NCBI GenBank assembly: GCA_020637595.1
Contig: JACKKE010000006.1
Coordinates: 124,001 to 188,000 of the forward strand
Source: Rhodobacter sp.
GTDB taxonomy: Bacteria; Pseudomonadota; Alphaproteobacteria; Rhodobacterales; Rhodobacteraceae
Reading direction: 5' to 3'
Length of the DNA stretch: 64,000 bases
Notes under the pieces: model-generated
Database searches by the model: none
Told to the model about the DNA's origin: nothing
Seen by the model: only the letters and a program-made list of their open reading frames with translations
Program-made: the position numbers and the translations under genes
Shown: piece by piece, positions 51,861-60,997 of the stretch
How the letters are laid out: each line of letters begins with the position of its first letter
Position numbering within the stretch: the first letter of the stretch is position 1

Positions 51861-52015
51861 GCGCCTCTGTCCCTGCTTACCGCCTGCTCGCCATCGGATC
51901 GCTTGACTGTGGCACTCATGCCGCACCGGGAGTCAGTGCAACCGAGTCGCTCCACAACGATCTCTTGAGGACATTAATAGCAGATCGGAAAAGCCAGTTG
52001 AAGCGTAAGCCGTTG

Positions 52016-53245
52016 TCAGGCCGACAGTTCGGCGCGATTCAGCGCACAATGTGCCCACAACTGATCCATTGCGCGCACGACGCGGTCGATCTCTTTGGGA
52101 TCGTGCACGGGCGACGGCGTGAAGCGCAGACGCTCGGTTCCGCGGGGCACTGTCGGGAAATTGATCGGCTGGACATAGATACCGAAGTTTTCCAGCAACA
52201 TGTCCGAGATCTTCTTGCAGTGCACCGGATCGCCGACATGGACCGGGACGATGTGGCTGCCGTGGTCGATGATCGGCATGCCCATTGCCTGCAGGCGCAT
52301 TTTCAGGATCTTTGCGTGTTCCTGCTGCAGGTCGCGCAGCTTTTGCCCCTCGGCCGATTTCAGGAAGGCGATCGAGGCGGCACAGCCCGCAGCCACCGCC
52401 GGCGGCAGCGAGGTGGTAAAGATGAAACCCGGCGCATAGGAGCGCACGGCGTCGACCATCTTGGCGGTGGCCGCGATATAGCCGCCGAACACGCCAAAGG
52501 CCTTGGCCATCGTGCCGTTGATGATGTCGATGCGGTGCATCAGCCCGTCACGCTCGGCCACGCCGGCGCCGCGGGGGCCATACATGCCGACCGCATGAAC
52601 CTCGTCGATATAGGTCAGGGCGCCGAATTCGTCGGCCAGATCGCAGAAGGCCTCGATCGGGCCGAAATCGCCGTCCATCGAATAGATCGATTCGAAGGCG
52701 ATCAGCTTGGGCGCGGCCGGGTCGTCGGCCTCGAGCATCGCGCGCAGATGCGCCACGTCGTTGTGGCGGAAGATCCGCTTGGCGCCGCCGTTCTTGCGGA
52801 TGCCCTCGATCATCGAGTTGTGGTTCAGCTCGTCCGAATAGATGATCAGCCCCGGAAAGATCGCCCGCAGCGTCGAGAGCGTCGCGTCATTGGCGATATA
52901 GGCCGAGGTGAAGACCAGCGCGGCCTCTTTCTGATGAAGGTCGGCGATCTCGGCTTCCAGGCGCTTGTGATAGACCGTGGTGCCGGAAATGTTGCGTGTG
53001 CCGCCCGACCCCGCACCGGTGGCGTCCAGCGCCTCATGCATCGCAGCAAGCACGGCGGGATTCTGACCCATGCCGAGATAGTCGTTGCCGCACCAGACGG
53101 TGATGTCCTTCTGGGATCCATCGGGGCGATTCCAGACCGCATGCGGGTAATGGCCCTTGCGCCGCTCGATGTCGATGAAGGTGCGATAACGCCCTTCGTC
53201 GTGCAGGCGTTGAAGGGCGGTGTCGAGTGCGGCTTCGTAGTTCAC
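52016..53245 (-). CDS. hemA: 5-aminolevulinate synthase
   Basis: PLP enzyme of the short (C4, glycine plus succinyl-CoA) route to 5-aminolevulinate for heme, bacteriochlorophyll and cobalamin. At 409 residues it matches the Rhodobacter enzyme almost block by block, such as TVWCGNDYLGMGQ, GSGGTRNISGTTVYHKRLEA, DEVHAVGMYGPRGAGVAERD and DHGSHIVPVHVGDPVHCKK. The PLP lysine is K248 in NGTMAKAFGVFGG. A GTG at 53245 is the start, with GGGGAGAG upstream; the frame above it does not match the family. The leader carries an FNR-like box. Confidence 0.97.
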   Translation of the reverse strand: MNYEAALDTALQRLHDEGRYRTFIDIERRKGHYPHAVWNRPDGSQKDITVWCGNDYLGMGQNPAVLAAMHEALDATGAGSGGTRNISGTTVYHKRLEAEIADLHQKEAALVFTSAYIANDATLSTLRAIFPGLIIYSDELNHNSMIEGIRKNGGAKRIFRHNDVAHLRAMLEADDPAAPKLIAFESIYSMDGDFGPIEAFCDLADEFGALTYIDEVHAVGMYGPRGAGVAERDGLMHRIDIINGTMAKAFGVFGGYIAATAKMVDAVRSYAPGFIFTTSLPPAVAAGCAASIAFLKSAEGQKLRDLQQEHAKILKMRLQAMGMPIIDHGSHIVPVHVGDPVHCKKISDMLLENFGIYVQPINFPTVPRGTERLRFTPSPVHDPKEIDRVVRAMDQLWAHCALNRAELSA

Positions 53246-53311
53246 GTGTCTCTCCCCTGGCGTCTCGCTGGGCACGAGCGTTCGGCTCCCGGTCAAAAGC
53301 TGGGCAATCTA

Positions 53312-53327
53312 TGCATGTTTGAATGCA
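53312..53327 (-). promoter_or_regulatory. TGCAT inverted repeat in the hemA leader
   Basis: TGCAT (53312-53316) and ATGCA (53323-53327) form a 5-bp dyad with six bases between. It lies about 67-82 bases upstream of the hemA start, between the FNR-like box and the candidate minus-10, so a bound protein would block transcription. The regulator is unknown. Confidence 0.35.
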
Positions 53328-53335
53328 CGGATTCT

Positions 53336-53349
53336 ATGACTTGGATCAA
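53336..53349 (-). promoter_or_regulatory. FNR-like box upstream of hemA
   Basis: On the plus strand ATGAC-TTGG-ATCAA matches the FNR consensus at 8 of 10. It lies 91-104 bases upstream of the hemA start. CATAGATT on the minus strand (53306-53313 region) could supply a minus-10. hemA is known to respond to FnrL in Rhodobacter. Confidence 0.4.
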
Positions 53350-53392
53350 TTCAAAAAAGTGTCGCACCCCGGCGATCGGGTCGTTTTTTTGC

Positions 53393-53968
53393 TCAATCCG
53401 CGATCACGACGGCACAATCGGAAACTTCCGACTCGCCCCGGCAGGCTGCAATCGCATCGTCGGCGGCGTTGTCGCCACGCCCGATTCCCCACAGGCCCGA
53501 GCTGGCCGAAATCGCAAAGGCCCGGGTTCCGCGGGCGCGGCGATAGTCGTCGTTGAAGCCGTCCGTGGCATCCGCGCTGAGCTGCAGGTCGCGCGGTTCC
53601 CAGCCCTCGGGGCGAACCTCGAGCGCGATCACGCAGGCCGTGCCGCCACTGCGGCGGTCGTTGCAGCCCGACAGAGCGGCCTCGCGCGCGGCGTCGATGG
53701 TGTGATAGTTGGCCGACATCACCGTCGGTTCCGCCATGATCCCCAGATCGGGGGCAAAGGCCACGGCGGCATAGAATTTCTGCGTCTGGGCCACCGTGGT
53801 CAGCACTTCGATTTCCTGATCGCTCAACCCCGGAGCCTGATAGCGCACGACCTCGACCCGGTCCGAGCGGAACAGCATCTCGCGCGCGCTCGGCGTGTCG
53901 ACGGGATCGGCCAGGGCCGCAGCGGGGGACAGGATGGCAAGTAGGGCGAGGGCCGGACGAAGGCTCAT
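53393..53968 (-). CDS. Exported conserved protein, function unknown
   Basis: A 191-residue exported protein with signal peptide MSLRPALALLAILSPAAALAD. Two similar blocks stand out: DAAREAALSGCNDRRSGGTACVIAL and NAADDAIAACRGESEVSDCAVVI; both have the A-x-x-A-x-x-x-C-N6-10-C-x-V-I pattern that recalls DUF4189-like repeats. The cysteines probably form disulfides. The ATG at 53968 has CGGAG upstream. It is next to hemA on the same strand, and its stop codon lies just beyond the promoter region of hemA. Confidence 0.75.
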   Translation of the reverse strand: MSLRPALALLAILSPAAALADPVDTPSAREMLFRSDRVEVVRYQAPGLSDQEIEVLTTVAQTQKFYAAVAFAPDLGIMAEPTVMSANYHTIDAAREAALSGCNDRRSGGTACVIALEVRPEGWEPRDLQLSADATDGFNDDYRRARGTRAFAISASSGLWGIGRGDNAADDAIAACRGESEVSDCAVVIAD

Positions 53969-54134
53969 GGCGCGGGCTCCGAAAGCACTGGTGACGGCCC
54001 TGTTTACAGAATGCGCGCGGAAAGTGCAGCCCCTTGTCGGCCCGCGCGGGCGAACACGATTGGTTGAGCGCATCGGCTGGACAGCGGTTGCGCACGCGGA
54101 CTAGGCTGCGCGCAAATCACCGCAGGGATCCCCC

Positions 54135-55523
54135 ATGACCAACGACCGCGTTTCCGCCGTTCTCGCCCATGTCGATGCGCATCTGACCGAGTCGCTCGAC
54201 CGGCTGTTCGAGATGCTGCGCATCCCGTCGATTTCGACCGACCCGGCCTTCAAGGCCGAGTGCGACCGCACCGCCGACTGGATGGTGGCCGATCTGGCCG
54301 GGCTGGGGTTCGCGGCCGAAAAGCACCCGACGCCCGGTCACCCGATGGTCGTCGCGCATGGCGAGAAGACCGGCGGGCGGCATATCCTGTTCTATGGCCA
54401 TTATGACGTGCAGCCGGTCGATCCGCTGTCCCTGTGGGACCGCGATCCCTTCGATCCGGCGATCGACGACACCCCGGCGGGCAAGGTGATCCGCGGGCGG
54501 GGCGCGGCCGACGACAAGGGCCAGCTGATGACCTTCGTCGAGGCCTGCCGCGCCTGGAAGGCGGTGCATGGCGACCTGCCGCTGACCGTCTCGATGTTCT
54601 TCGAGGGCGAGGAAGAGTCGGGCTCGCCGTCGCTGGTGCCTTACATGACGGCCCATGCCGACGATCTGAAGGCCGATCTGGTGCTGATCTGCGACACCGG
54701 CATGTTCGACCCGCAGACGCCGGCGATCACCACCGCGCTGCGTGGGTTGGCCAAGCTGGAACTGGTCATCACCGGCCCCGACAAGGATCTGCATTCGGGC
54801 ATGTTCGGCGGCGCAGCGATGAACCCGGCGCGGGTGATGACCCGGGTGCTGGCAGATCTCTTTGACGCGGACGGGCGTGTCACGCTGGACGGATTCTATG
54901 ACGGGGTGCCGGAGCTTTCGGACGAACAGCGCGCGCAATGGGAGGCGCTGGGGTTTGACGCCGACGCCTTCCTTGGCGGGGTCGGCCTGTCGGTGCCGGC
55001 GGGCGAGAAGGGGCGCACGGCGCTCGAGATGATCTGGTCGCGCCCGACCTGCGAGATCAACGGCATGACCTCGGGCTATACCGGCGCGGGGTTCAAGACG
55101 GTGCTGCCGTCAAAGGCCTCGGCCAAGGTCAGCTTCCGGCTGGTCGGCACCCAGGATCCGCAGGCGATCCTGCGCGCCTTCGAGGCCCATGTGCAGGCGC
55201 GGATGCCCGCCGATTGCCGGTTCGAGATCCGCGATGCGAACGGTGCGCCGGCAACGGTGATGCCGATCGACAACCCGGCTTTTGAGGCGGCACGCCAGGC
55301 GCTCAGCGATGAATGGCCGCGACCGGCGGCCTTCATCGGCTGCGGCGGGTCGATCCCGATCGCGGGGTATTTCCAGACGCTTCTGGGGATGGACTCGCTG
55401 CTGATCGGCTTTGGCCGCGACGATGACCAGGTGCATTCGCCGAACGAGAAATACGACCTCGAGGCGTTCCACAAGGGCATCCGCAGCTGGGTGCGGGTGC
55501 TCGACGCGCTGTCGAAGGCCTGA
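54135..55523 (+). CDS. M20-family dipeptidase/peptidase
   Basis: A 462-residue zinc metallopeptidase of family M20 (CNDP-like dipeptidase group). Metal-binding motifs are HILFYGHYDVQPVDP, GRGAADDKGQLM and FFEGEEESGSPSL, and the dimerisation domain has DKDLHSGMFGGAAMNPAR and ASAKVSFRLVGTQDP. The C-terminal block is GCGGSIPIAGYFQ. It should act in the cytoplasm on peptides. The start at 54135 has AGGGATCCCCC upstream. No transporter is beside it. Confidence 0.94.
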   Translation: MTNDRVSAVLAHVDAHLTESLDRLFEMLRIPSISTDPAFKAECDRTADWMVADLAGLGFAAEKHPTPGHPMVVAHGEKTGGRHILFYGHYDVQPVDPLSLWDRDPFDPAIDDTPAGKVIRGRGAADDKGQLMTFVEACRAWKAVHGDLPLTVSMFFEGEEESGSPSLVPYMTAHADDLKADLVLICDTGMFDPQTPAITTALRGLAKLELVITGPDKDLHSGMFGGAAMNPARVMTRVLADLFDADGRVTLDGFYDGVPELSDEQRAQWEALGFDADAFLGGVGLSVPAGEKGRTALEMIWSRPTCEINGMTSGYTGAGFKTVLPSKASAKVSFRLVGTQDPQAILRAFEAHVQARMPADCRFEIRDANGAPATVMPIDNPAFEAARQALSDEWPRPAAFIGCGGSIPIAGYFQTLLGMDSLLIGFGRDDDQVHSPNEKYDLEAFHKGIRSWVRVLDALSKA

Positions 55524-55528
55524 GGCCA

Positions 55529-55888
55529 TCAGACGTCCGGCAACTGGCTGCGCGCGGCAAAGGCGAGGATCGACCACAGCCCCGCCGCGCCCATCGCCAG
55601 CGCCATCGCCAGCGGCAGGTCGGGCCGCGCCAGCACCAGCGTGACCGGCAGGGCAAAGGCCAGCGCGCTCCAGGCCAGCGCCAGCAGCGGCCGGCGCTCG
55701 GGGGTCGGCACGACCATCCCCACCGCCAGCGATCCGGCGATGCCGAACATCAGGCCAAGGGTCTCGCCCCGGGGCGGCATCGCCGTGGCGAGCGATGCGA
55801 GCAGCGCGAGGAACAGCAGCGCCACGGCGCCGCGGCCAGGCAGCGGCAGGGGCAGGCGAGGCAGGGCGGGGGGCAAGGGCTGGGTCAT
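55529..55888 (-). CDS. Small integral membrane protein of unknown function
   Basis: A 119-residue protein with a proline-rich N-terminus and about four hydrophobic segments. I recognise no family. The stretch GETLGLMFGIAGSLAVGMVV is between the first and second helices. It is convergent with the M20 peptidase, 5 bases apart. Coding character is good, but there is no clear ribosome-binding site. Confidence 0.6.
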   Translation of the reverse strand: MTQPLPPALPRLPLPLPGRGAVALLFLALLASLATAMPPRGETLGLMFGIAGSLAVGMVVPTPERRPLLALAWSALAFALPVTLVLARPDLPLAMALAMGAAGLWSILAFAARSQLPDV

Positions 55889-55969
55889 GGCGGTGTGTCG
55901 CGCAGCCCGGGCCGACGGTTCAAAGTTTTTCCACCGTTTGGTGCCGCGCAGTCGGCGGTCAGTCGGCAG

Positions 55970-56680
55970 TCAGTCGTCGTGCAGCGCGAAGGCATGCACG
56001 GTGATGCCGATCAGCAGCGGGCCGGGCAGGGCCGTGCCGAAGGGGCCGCGCGGGGTCACCCGACGGCGGGCGGCCACTGGCAGCCCGTCGAAATCCCGGT
56101 GTTCGGTGACGACGTTTGCCGCCCGTGCCCAGCCGCCGATCACCTCGGCGGTATAGTCGTTGCGCGCCAGAAGGCCGGTGTCGGGGTCAAAGGCATAGTC
56201 CTGTTGGCGGCAATGGACCGGCATCCCGGGCGGAAAGGTCGCGCGCAGCCGGTGCGGGCCGGTTTCGGTCCAGGCAATGGTCGGGTTGGCCAGCAGCGCG
56301 GGCAGGGTGAAATAGCCCCAGAAGGCGTAATTGGCGAAATAGGCCATGTCGAGGTCGTCCCAGCGCAGCGTGCGCCGGCCATAGGGAAACCCGGCGCGGG
56401 CGGCGTCGCGGCGCTCCAGCACCGAGCCTTGAGCGTCCTCCAGCCGCACACCGGGGCCCTCGATCACGCCGGTCACGTCCGGCCGCGCGCCGATCGGCGT
56501 CAGCCGGCACAGGGGGCGGTGCACTGCGCCCTCGACCCGGGCCTGGACAAAGGCCGGGCGGCGCTTGATCGTGAAGGCCAGCCCGTGCGCGCTGACCTCG
56601 GCGGTAAAGCGCCGCGCTCGCGCCCAGCGATCCGCGCCGCCATAGGCCGCCATCGCCCGCCCCGCGACGGGCGGGATCAT
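55970..56680 (-). CDS. Conserved protein of unknown function
   Basis: A 236-residue protein without signal peptide or membrane segments, with a regular beta-rich pattern: FTIKRRPAFVQARVEGAVH, RPLCRLTPIG, DLDMAYFANYAFWGYFTLPAL and RNDYTAEVIGGWARAANVV. The later part, LLARNDYTAEV, resembles lipoprotein-carrier or outer-membrane lipid-related folds, but that is speculative. The start at 56680 overlaps the stop of the upstream gene by 4 bases (ATGA), so the two are translated together. Confidence 0.75.
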   Translation of the reverse strand: MIPPVAGRAMAAYGGADRWARARRFTAEVSAHGLAFTIKRRPAFVQARVEGAVHRPLCRLTPIGARPDVTGVIEGPGVRLEDAQGSVLERRDAARAGFPYGRRTLRWDDLDMAYFANYAFWGYFTLPALLANPTIAWTETGPHRLRATFPPGMPVHCRQQDYAFDPDTGLLARNDYTAEVIGGWARAANVVTEHRDFDGLPVAARRRVTPRGPFGTALPGPLLIGITVHAFALHDD

Positions 56681-57075
56681 CCCTGCGCCCGGCGCAGAAG
56701 GGTATGGATAATCCAGGCCGCTCCAAAGGTCTCGACCAGGCTCCACGGCACTGCGACCGGCAGCAGATCGAGGGGCAGCACGCCCAGATTGCCGATCGTC
56801 AGCCACATCAGCACGAACCCCGCCAGCCAGCCGGCCGCGGCGGTCTGGCCCAGATTGAACCGGCAGGCCAGGGCACGCAGCAGCACCGCAAACGCCAGCG
56901 CCCAGAGGGCCCAGACCATGTTGTTGACCGTGGCGTCAGGGAAATCGAGCCCCAGCGCGGTAAAATGATCGGTCCAATGATCCTTGAAAAACAGCTCGTT
57001 ACGCAGGAATTCGTTGAGCGAAATCCAGAGCGTGGCAAGCAGAACGCCAAGCGTGGTGGCGGCGGGACGGGACAT
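56677..57075 (-). CDS. Integral membrane protein of unknown function
   Basis: A 132-residue protein with about four hydrophobic helices; FKDHWTDHFTALGLDFPD and GFVLMWLTIGNLGVLPLDL are recognisable blocks. I recognise no family. The ATG at 57075 has AGAGG upstream; GTG at 57081 is an alternative. It forms an operon with the following gene (overlap of 4 bases) and is divergent from the P450. Confidence 0.72.
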   Translation of the reverse strand: MSRPAATTLGVLLATLWISLNEFLRNELFFKDHWTDHFTALGLDFPDATVNNMVWALWALAFAVLLRALACRFNLGQTAAAGWLAGFVLMWLTIGNLGVLPLDLLPVAVPWSLVETFGAAWIIHTLLRRAQG

Positions 57076-57204
57076 GGGCACCTCTTACGCGCATAGACAT
57101 CCGCCCAATCTGACAAAGCCCCGGCAGCGATGCAAGCGACCCGAGCACCCTTGACCGCGGCGGAGGGCTTGGGCACGGTCGGCGGCGCCCCAACGGATAC
57201 CGCC

Positions 57205-58386
57205 ATGCAAAGCTTTCGCCAGTCGCCCACCGAACCCGGCTTTGTCCAGAACCCCTATCCCGCCTATGATCGCGCCCGCGCACTGGGCCCGGTTGTGTTC
57301 TGGGAGGATTACGGTCTGCCCTGCGTCTTCGGTCAAGCGGCGGCGAATGCGATCCTGCGCGACCGCCGGTTCGGCCGTGAAGTGCCCGAGGACAAACGCA
57401 AGCCCGTCGCGCCGCATACCGCGCCCTTCTATGCCGTCGAGGCGCATTCGATGCTGGAACTCGAACCGCCCCGGCACACGCGGCTCAGGCGGCTGGTGCT
57501 GCAGGCCTTCACCTCGCGCCGGATCGAGGCGATGGCGCCCGAGATCGAGGCCCTGTCGCACCAGCTGATCGACGCCTTTCCGCAAGGGCGCTTCGATCTG
57601 CTGACCGCCTATGCGCAGACCATCCCGGTGGTGGTGATCTGCCGTCTGCTGGGGGTGCCCGAGGCGATGAAGGACCAGCTGCTGGACTGGTCGCACGCGA
57701 TGGTGGCGATGTATCAGGCCGGGCGCACCCGGGCGACCGAAGAGGCCGCGGCGCAGGCCAGCACCGACTTCGTGGCCTTTCTGCGCGGCTATATCGAGGC
57801 GCGCCGCTCGCGCCCCGGGGACGATCTGCTGACCAGCCTGATCGCTGCCGAGGAAGGGGGCGTGCACCTGAGCACGGATGAGCTGATCACCACCTGCATT
57901 CTGCTGCTGAATGCAGGCCACGAGGCGACGGTGCACGGGATCGGCAACGGGGTGAAGGCCCTGCTGGAAAACGGCGGGCCCAAGGATTGGCTGTCACCCG
58001 ACAAGATCGAGCGCACGGTGGAAGAGATCCTGCGCTATGATCCGCCTTTGCACATGTTCACCCGCTGGGCCTATGAGCCGGTCGAGGTGATGGGCCATAC
58101 TTTTGAGCCCGGCGAGGAGGTCGGCGTGATGCTGGCCGCCGCGGGCCGTGATCCGGGGATGTGGGACGAGGCCGGGCGGTTCAACCCGCGCCGCCCGCAC
58201 CGCCCGCACCTGGCTTTTGGGGTGGGGCTGCATTTCTGCGTCGGCGCGCCGCTGGCGCGGCTGGAAATGCAGATCACCCTGCCGATCCTGTTCCAGCGGG
58301 TGCCGGATCTCAGGCTGGCGGGGCAGCCGGCCTATTCGAACAGCTACCATTTCCACGGACTGGCGGCACTGCCGGTCGAGGGCTGA
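57205..58386 (+). CDS. Cytochrome P450
   Basis: A bacterial class I P450 of 393 residues (418 if it starts at the in-frame ATG 57130). The heme-ligand cysteine is C345 in FGVGLHFCVGAPLARLEM. The I-helix oxygen-binding motif reads LLNAGHEATVHGIG, with His-Glu before the usual threonine. The K-helix ExxR is EEILRYDPP, and EPPRHTRLRRLV is the C-helix substrate/heme region. No ferredoxin or reductase gene is beside it, and the substrate is unknown. The later start is preferred by similarity to related P450s, although its ribosome-binding site is weak. Confidence 0.9.
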   Translation: MQSFRQSPTEPGFVQNPYPAYDRARALGPVVFWEDYGLPCVFGQAAANAILRDRRFGREVPEDKRKPVAPHTAPFYAVEAHSMLELEPPRHTRLRRLVLQAFTSRRIEAMAPEIEALSHQLIDAFPQGRFDLLTAYAQTIPVVVICRLLGVPEAMKDQLLDWSHAMVAMYQAGRTRATEEAAAQASTDFVAFLRGYIEARRSRPGDDLLTSLIAAEEGGVHLSTDELITTCILLLNAGHEATVHGIGNGVKALLENGGPKDWLSPDKIERTVEEILRYDPPLHMFTRWAYEPVEVMGHTFEPGEEVGVMLAAAGRDPGMWDEAGRFNPRRPHRPHLAFGVGLHFCVGAPLARLEMQITLPILFQRVPDLRLAGQPAYSNSYHFHGLAALPVEG

Positions 58387-58398
58387 ACGCGGAGGTGA

Positions 58399-59094
58399 TC
58401 AGTCCTCGGCCTTTAGCGTGCGGCGCGACTTGCCGTTGCCGGCGGGTTTTTCCGGGTCGGGCACCACCAGACCGGCCGAGATGATCAGCTTGGCTGCATC
58501 CTCGACCGACATGTCCAGCGCGATCACGTCGGCCTCGGGCACGAACAGCAGAAAGCCCGAGGTCGGGTTGGGCGTCGTCGGCAGAAAGACCGAGATCATC
58601 GGTTGACCGCCCGCGACCTTGCGCGCGATTTCGCCCTTGGTGTCGGTCGACACAAAGGCCACCGCCCAGATCCCCTTGCGCGGGTATTCCACCAGGCAGG
58701 CGCGCTTGAACGAGGTGTTGCCCTGCGCGAACACCGTTTCCGCGATCTGCTTCAACCCGTTGTAGATCGAGCGCACGACCGGCATCCGGGCGACGATGTC
58801 CTCGCTCCACTGGATCAGCGAGCGGCCGATATAGCCCTTGGCCAGCCAGCCGACCACCAGCGTGAAGACCAGCGCCACCACCACGCCCAGACCGGGGATG
58901 TCAAAGCCGGTGAACTGGTCGGGCATGAACCGCTGCGGGATCAGCGGCATCACCCGGGCGTCGACGAATTCGACCACCGTGGTGATCAGCCAGACCGTCA
59001 GCACCGCCGGCGCGACGATGACCAGCCCCGTCAGGAACGAGGCGCGCAGACCAGCGAAGAACCCGCGGCGATGCGGGCGGGGATTGGGGGACAT
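58399..59094 (-). CDS. DUF502 family membrane protein
   Basis: A 231-residue inner-membrane protein with two helices near the N-terminus (FLTGLVIVAPAVLTVWLITT and GLGVVVALVFTLVVGWLAKG) and a soluble C-terminal part. The block RMPVVRSIYNGLKQIAETVF is the DUF502 signature, and FLPTTPNPTSGFLLFVPEAD follows. The cellular role is unknown. It is convergent with the P450, 12 bases apart. Confidence 0.9.
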   Translation of the reverse strand: MSPNPRPHRRGFFAGLRASFLTGLVIVAPAVLTVWLITTVVEFVDARVMPLIPQRFMPDQFTGFDIPGLGVVVALVFTLVVGWLAKGYIGRSLIQWSEDIVARMPVVRSIYNGLKQIAETVFAQGNTSFKRACLVEYPRKGIWAVAFVSTDTKGEIARKVAGGQPMISVFLPTTPNPTSGFLLFVPEADVIALDMSVEDAAKLIISAGLVVPDPEKPAGNGKSRRTLKAED

Positions 59095-59189
59095 GACAGG
59101 CGACGCCGTTGGGGGAACCAGAACCTTGCGTCGATCTAGGAGCGAGGCGCGCGCGTTGCAAGGGGCGCCGCGCGCGCCTCACCCGAGTG

Positions 59190-60104
59190 TCAACGGCCCG
59201 GGGCCAACGCCCGGGCGATCGCCGCGGCGAGGCGGGCGTTGTTCAGCACCAGCGCGGTATTGGCCGCCAGCGAGCGCCCCTCGGTGCGGGCAAAGATCCG
59301 GTCGAGCAGGAAGGGCGTGACCTCCTTGGCGCTGATCCCCTGCGCCTCGGCCTCGGTCAGGGCGGCCTCGATGGCGGGGACGATGGCCTCGCGCGGGATC
59401 TCGTCGACCTCGGGGATCGGGTTGGCGACCAGCTGGCCGCCCTCGATGCCCAGCGCGCCGCGCATCCGGTGGGCGGCGGCGATCTGCGCCGGGTCGTCCA
59501 TGCGCAGGGGCGCGCGCAGGCCCGAATCGCGCGACCAGAAGGCCGGCAGCGCGTCCTGCCCGACGGCGATCACCGGCACGCCCAGGGTTTCCAGCACTTC
59601 CAGCGTCTTCGGCAGGTCCAGGATCGCCTTCGCGCCGGCCGCCACCACCGTCACCGGGGTGCGCGCCAGCTCCTGCAGGTCGGCCGAGATGTCAAAGCTG
59701 AGCTCCGCCCCGCGATGCACGCCGCCGATGCCGCCGGTGGCAAAGACCGCGATGCCCGCCAGATGCGCGCAGATCATCGTCGCGGCGACGGTGGTCGCGC
59801 CGCTGCGCCCGGTGGCGACGCAGGCTGCGAGATCCGCGCGGCTGAGCTTCATCACATCCTGCGCCTGCGCCAGCGCGTTCAGTTGCGTGTCCGTCAGGCC
59901 GATGTGGATCACGCCCTGCAGAACCGCGATGGTTGCGGGCACGGCGCCGGCCGCGCGCACCTCGGCCTCGACCGCGCGGGCGGTCTCGGCGTTCTGCGGC
60001 CAGGGCATGCCGTGGGTGATGATCGTCGATTCCAGCGCGACCAGCGGCTGGCCGGCGGCGCGGGCGGCCTCGACCTCGGGTGAATAGACCAGCGGCAGGG
60101 TCAT
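59190..60104 (-). CDS. psuG: Pseudouridine-5'-phosphate glycosidase
   Basis: A 304-residue enzyme that splits pseudouridine 5'-phosphate to uracil and ribose 5-phosphate. Family blocks are LVALESTIITHGMPWPQN, TIAVLQGVIHIGLTD, GATTVAATMICAHLAGIAVF and TGGIGGVHRGAE. It overlaps the upstream PfkB kinase gene by 4 bases, forming the known psuK-psuG pair. The reaction normally needs Mn2+. Confidence 0.95.
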   Translation of the reverse strand: MTLPLVYSPEVEAARAAGQPLVALESTIITHGMPWPQNAETARAVEAEVRAAGAVPATIAVLQGVIHIGLTDTQLNALAQAQDVMKLSRADLAACVATGRSGATTVAATMICAHLAGIAVFATGGIGGVHRGAELSFDISADLQELARTPVTVVAAGAKAILDLPKTLEVLETLGVPVIAVGQDALPAFWSRDSGLRAPLRMDDPAQIAAAHRMRGALGIEGGQLVANPIPEVDEIPREAIVPAIEAALTEAEAQGISAKEVTPFLLDRIFARTEGRSLAANTALVLNNARLAAAIARALAPGR

Positions 60105-60997
60105 GCGGTGTCCTCCAGATAGGCGACATAGGCAGCGGCAGCGGCCTGGGCGCGGGCCAGGGCCCCCGCGCGGTCCGCGCCACGGGTTTCGGCGTTCAGA
60201 TGTGCGGCCATGAAGGTGTCGCCGGCGCCGGTGACACGCCGGGCGCGCACATGCTGTGCGGGCAGTGTCAGGGTCTCGGCGCTGCGTTGCGCATCCGAAG
60301 TGTCGCGCGCGCCATCCGTGACCAGCGCCCGCGTGGCGCCGGCAGCGACCAGCCCCTCGGCGGCCTCGCGGCTGCTGGCGAACAGGGTTCCGGTCAGCAG
60401 GCCGGCCTCCTGCCGGTTGACATAGAGCGTTGTGCCCGGATGGGCCATCAGCGGGCGCAGGCGTTCGGCCTTGCCGGGGCTGGCCGGGGCGACGCGCAGG
60501 TCTGCCTGTGCGAACAGGGGCGACTGCGCGATCGTCGTCAGCAGCGCGATGGTCAGATTGCCGTCCAGCGCCACCGGACCGGCCCAGGGCCGCGCCGCGC
60601 TGCCCAGCCGCCCGTCTTCAAGCGGCGCGAGGATCGCCTCGCCCGCGGCTTCGAGCGACCGTGCATCGGCAATCGCCGCGACCAGCCCGTCGCGGTCCTC
60701 GATGGCCATGTAGCGGTCGGTCGGCAGCGCCGGGTCGCGATGCGCATGGCGCAGGTCGAGGCCCATCGCCTCGGCCGCCGCAACCAGTTCGTTCCCCTCG
60801 GGGTCGCACCCGATCGAGGTCAGCAGCGCCGGGCGCATGCCCAGCCGCACCAGCGTCATGGCGATGTTCATCGCCACGCCGCCGGGCAGCCGGGTGATCT
60901 GGCCGGGCACGTCGCCTCGGCTGTCGATGTCGTTCTCGGTGCGCCCGATGATGTCCCAGAGGACCGACCCGATACACAGGATGTCAGGGGGGATCAT
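60101..60997 (-). CDS. psuK: PfkB-family carbohydrate kinase, probable pseudouridine kinase
   Basis: A 298-residue PfkB (ribokinase-like) kinase. The N-terminal GGVAMNIAMTLVRLG glycine-rich motif and the C-terminal active-site motif RVTGAGDTFMAAHL (catalytic Asp, anion hole) are intact. Pseudouridine as substrate is inferred from the 4-base overlap with psuG. It also overlaps the methyltransferase gene by 4 bases. Confidence 0.9.
   Translation of the reverse strand: MIPPDILCIGSVLWDIIGRTENDIDSRGDVPGQITRLPGGVAMNIAMTLVRLGMRPALLTSIGCDPEGNELVAAAEAMGLDLRHAHRDPALPTDRYMAIEDRDGLVAAIADARSLEAAGEAILAPLEDGRLGSAARPWAGPVALDGNLTIALLTTIAQSPLFAQADLRVAPASPGKAERLRPLMAHPGTTLYVNRQEAGLLTGTLFASSREAAEGLVAAGATRALVTDGARDTSDAQRSAETLTLPAQHVRARRVTGAGDTFMAAHLNAETRGADRAGALARAQAAAAAYVAYLEDTA

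Noticed and set aside
51910..51925. TGGCAC-N5-CCGCA, with the GG-N10-GC spacing of a sigma-54 promoter
   Set aside because: It points along the plus strand into the end of hemA, where no plus-strand gene begins, and the TT of the minus-12 element is replaced by CC.
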